A stretch of 7,036 bases of DNA. Source: Opitutaceae bacterium UBA3033. GTDB taxonomy: Bacteria; Verrucomicrobiota; Verrucomicrobiia; Opitutales; Opitutaceae. The position numbers and the translations under genes are program-made. Positions 5,247 to 7,036 of the stretch are shown in pieces (the stretch's first letter is position 1; each line of letters starts with the position of its first letter). Where the stretch lies: assembly GCA_002367815.1 (NCBI GenBank), contig DFDG01000133.1, positions 1 through 7,036 on the forward strand, given 5' to 3'. Below the pieces are notes generated by a model, which worked only from the letters and a program-made list of their open reading frames with translations, was not told the origin of the DNA and made no database searches.

Positions 5247-7036
5247 ATGAACGCTTCCGGTAAATATCTGCGGTCACTGACTTCTGCCCCCTGGGGGCGG
5301 GCCAAAGCATATTTTGGTTTTGGCGAAACCGAGACCTACCTGTGGCCCCGTTGGATCCTCCTGCGCGCCGTTGGGGTGGTGTTCATCATTGTCTTCGCGG
5401 GTATCATCACGGAATCAAACGCATTGATCGGACCCGATGGCATCGTGCCCTTGCCCGATGCCATGGCGCAATTGCGTAGCGCCAACTCCGGGCTGCTCGA
5501 TGCGGTGTTGGAATCTCCCACTCTCTTTTGGATCAGCAGTCATCCATTAATGCCGGTGCTCATCCAATGGCTCGGATTGTTCGCGGGGGTGGCGTTGCTC
5601 TTAAACCTGTGGCCGCGCATGGCGCTCTTCGTGTGCTGGATCACTCTGCTTTCATTTGTAAGAGGTTGGGTGTTTTTTTCCGGACCCTTGGTGGACCGTT
5701 TGATGTTGGAGGTCTCCCTGCTTTGCATTCCTTTCGCCCCGGCGGGTTACCGGCCAGGTTTGGGGGCCCAATCATCGCCCCGCCCCTTCGTCACTTTTAT
5801 GATTCGCTGGTTGCTCTTCCGGGTCATGTTTGAAAACGGAATTTCCAAACTTATCAGCGGTGATCTGCACTGGCTCAACTTCACGGCGATGGATGTGTTG
5901 TATGAAACCGCACCCAGCCCGACCATCCTTGGATACTTGGATCATCAGATGCCGCACTTCTGGCATATGGGTGAATATATTCTGACTTTCGCCGCCGAAA
6001 TCGGCGCTCCACTTCTGGCTATATTCGGCGGGGCACGCAGCCGGTGGCTGGCCTTCGGTCTTTGGGTGGCATTACAGGCCGGCATCCAACTCACCTGCAA
6101 TTTCGGCTGGTTGAACACGGCATCGATCGGCCTCGGGCTGCTGTTGTTGAACGACAAAATGCTGGCCTCGGCGGCTTCGCTGTTCCGCGCCTCCAAGCTG
6201 TCGCGCTGGCTGGTGGAGACCACCACGCGCTACGCCGTTCCTCCCCTCGTAAAATGGCGGCGTTATGGGCTGAACCTCGCCCTCTCCATCCATTTTTATC
6301 TGGGGTTTGTGGTCTTTGCATCAGTCGCCGGGGTGCAGAACTTCGGGGTGTTAAATTTTGTAAACCGCCCGTTGAATTACCTGTTTTCCGGTTTGGGCAG
6401 TGTGAATGCTTATTCCCTCTTCTCCTATCTCGAACCCTTTCATTTTGTCGCGGAGTTTCTCGGTTCAAACGATGGCGGTGTCACCTGGCGTCCCTACGAA
6501 TTTCGTTACTTTCCCCAACAATTGGATCGGATCAGCCCGTTCACCGCCCCGTGGTTCTGTCGGTTTGAAGCCAACCTGCAGGTCTCGGCCAGCAAGCATG
6601 AAAATGCGGCCCCGCTTTACCTGTTCGTAGCCACCCGACTGCTGGAGCAAAAAAAGCCCGTCTTGGATTTATTCGAGAGCAACCCCTTCGCTGATCGGCC
6701 TGCCACCATGATCCGGGTTGCCGGCTACCAATACACCTTCACCGATTACGAAACGCATCGGGCGACCGGCAACTATTGGCATCGCACTTATCTGGGAGAA
6801 TACCAGCAGATGGCCTATATTGGGCCGGCCGGCGAAATCGCCCAGGTTGCATCCGACTTGGATCAAGTTCACGTCAAAGCGTTCTACGGCAATTTAGAGG
6901 CGCAGTCACACCTCGGGTTTCTCTACATCAGTGGCGAACAGGGCGTGGCAAGAGACGGGGCCAAAGCCGCCAAATGGTTCCTCTTGGCCGCCCATCAAGG
7001 GCAGCCCTTCGCGCAACTAAATCTGGCCGTGCTGCT
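5247..7036 (+). CDS. Lipase maturation factor (LMF1) family membrane protein with C-terminal Sel1-like repeats (runs off right edge)
   Basis: 596 codons are present and the frame is open at the window end. The N-terminal part is a polytopic membrane protein with hydrophobic segments at about 36-54, 104-122, 125-143, 152-165, 243-262, 267-283, 288-303 and 343-363. The segment FRVMFENGISKLISGDLHWL (191-210), then NFTAMDVLYETAPSPTILGYL (211-231, one LMF block) and NFGWLN (285-290), matches the core of vertebrate lipase maturation factor 1. The soluble part also matches the LMF1 C-terminal domain: WRPYEFRYFPQ (414-424), ISPF, then LFESNPFADRPATMIRV (475-491) and YWHRTYLGEY (510-519). In vertebrates LMF1 is an ER chaperone for lipase folding; the bacterial role is unknown. 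From about 549 the chain turns into a Sel1-type repeat (NLEAQSHLGFLYISG, GVARDGAKAAKWFLLAAHQG) and starts a second one (QPFAQLNLAVL). The ATG at 5247 is the only good start after an in-frame TGA at 5220; it has no Shine-Dalgarno. Confidence 0.92.
   Translation, partial: MNASGKYLRSLTSAPWGRAKAYFGFGETETYLWPRWILLRAVGVVFIIVFAGIITESNALIGPDGIVPLPDAMAQLRSANSGLLDAVLESPTLFWISSHPLMPVLIQWLGLFAGVALLLNLWPRMALFVCWITLLSFVRGWVFFSGPLVDRLMLEVSLLCIPFAPAGYRPGLGAQSSPRPFVTFMIRWLLFRVMFENGISKLISGDLHWLNFTAMDVLYETAPSPTILGYLDHQMPHFWHMGEYILTFAAEIGAPLLAIFGGARSRWLAFGLWVALQAGIQLTCNFGWLNTASIGLGLLLLNDKMLASAASLFRASKLSRWLVETTTRYAVPPLVKWRRYGLNLALSIHFYLGFVVFASVAGVQNFGVLNFVNRPLNYLFSGLGSVNAYSLFSYLEPFHFVAEFLGSNDGGVTWRPYEFRYFPQQLDRISPFTAPWFCRFEANLQVSASKHENAAPLYLFVATRLLEQKKPVLDLFESNPFADRPATMIRVAGYQYTFTDYETHRATGNYWHRTYLGEYQQMAYIGPAGEIAQVASDLDQVHVKAFYGNLEAQSHLGFLYISGEQGVARDGAKAAKWFLLAAHQGQPFAQLNLAVL
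6891..7036 (+). other. Sel1-like repeat region within the LMF1-family protein (partial)
   Basis: Codons about 549-596 fit the Sel1 consensus: A-x-x-x-LG-x-LY-x-x-G, then GV-x-x-D-x-x-KA-x-x-W-x-x-x-AA-x-x-G. One repeat is complete and the next begins with FAQLNLA. Sel1 repeats are helical solenoids used for protein-protein contacts. The number of further repeats is unknown because the window ends here. Confidence 0.85.

Noticed and set aside
6044..6568. 174-residue plus-strand frame
   Set aside because: An out-of-frame shadow inside the LMF1-like gene, whose own frame has clear family motifs throughout.

Overview
This window most likely comes from a Verrucomicrobiota bacterium, probably an Opitutaceae-like lineage. 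The evidence is moderately high G+C, a multi-domain periplasmic TonB_C protein, a bacterial lipase-maturation-factor homologue carrying Sel1 repeats, and clustered enolase-superfamily and oxidoreductase genes of sugar-acid catabolism. The assignment is inferred from gene content, not from a marker gene. I see no tRNA, rRNA, CRISPR array, insertion sequence or integrase.

Layout. (1) Positions 1-2095, minus strand: a tight three-gene unit transcribed right to left. It holds an SDR dehydrogenase, an aldo/keto reductase and the N-terminal part of an enolase-superfamily protein that leaves the window at base 1. The genes overlap by 14 and 4 bases, so translational coupling is likely. (2) 2096-2322: a divergent intergenic region with a perfect TATAAT on the minus strand and a small cluster of GACCG-type repeats. 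(3) 2323-3396, plus strand: a complete mandelate-racemase/muconate-lactonizing-like enzyme with intact metal ligands but a substituted second catalytic face. (4) 3427-3804, minus: a short ORF resembling the C-terminal part of a beta-propeller glycoside hydrolase, probably a 5'-truncated remnant. (5) 3870-5021, minus: a secreted protein with three tandem TonB C-terminal-type domains. (6) 5022-5246: a second divergent intergenic region. (7) 5247 to the right edge, plus: a polytopic membrane protein of the lipase maturation factor (LMF1) family that continues into Sel1-like repeats and is cut by the window end.

How the genes may work together. The SDR resembles the 2-keto-3-deoxy-L-fuconate dehydrogenase/DHRS6 type. 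The AKR resembles the aldose 1-dehydrogenase (L-fucose/D-threo-aldose) type. Two enolase-superfamily genes sit beside them, the usual source of acid-sugar dehydratases. Together they suggest a non-phosphorylated oxidative route: sugar to lactone/acid, to 2-keto-3-deoxy acid, to diketo acid. The lactonase and the final C-C hydrolase of such a route are not in the window, so the pathway is an inference. The TonB_C protein and the LMF1-Sel1 protein form a separate envelope-related divergent pair with no visible link to the sugar genes.
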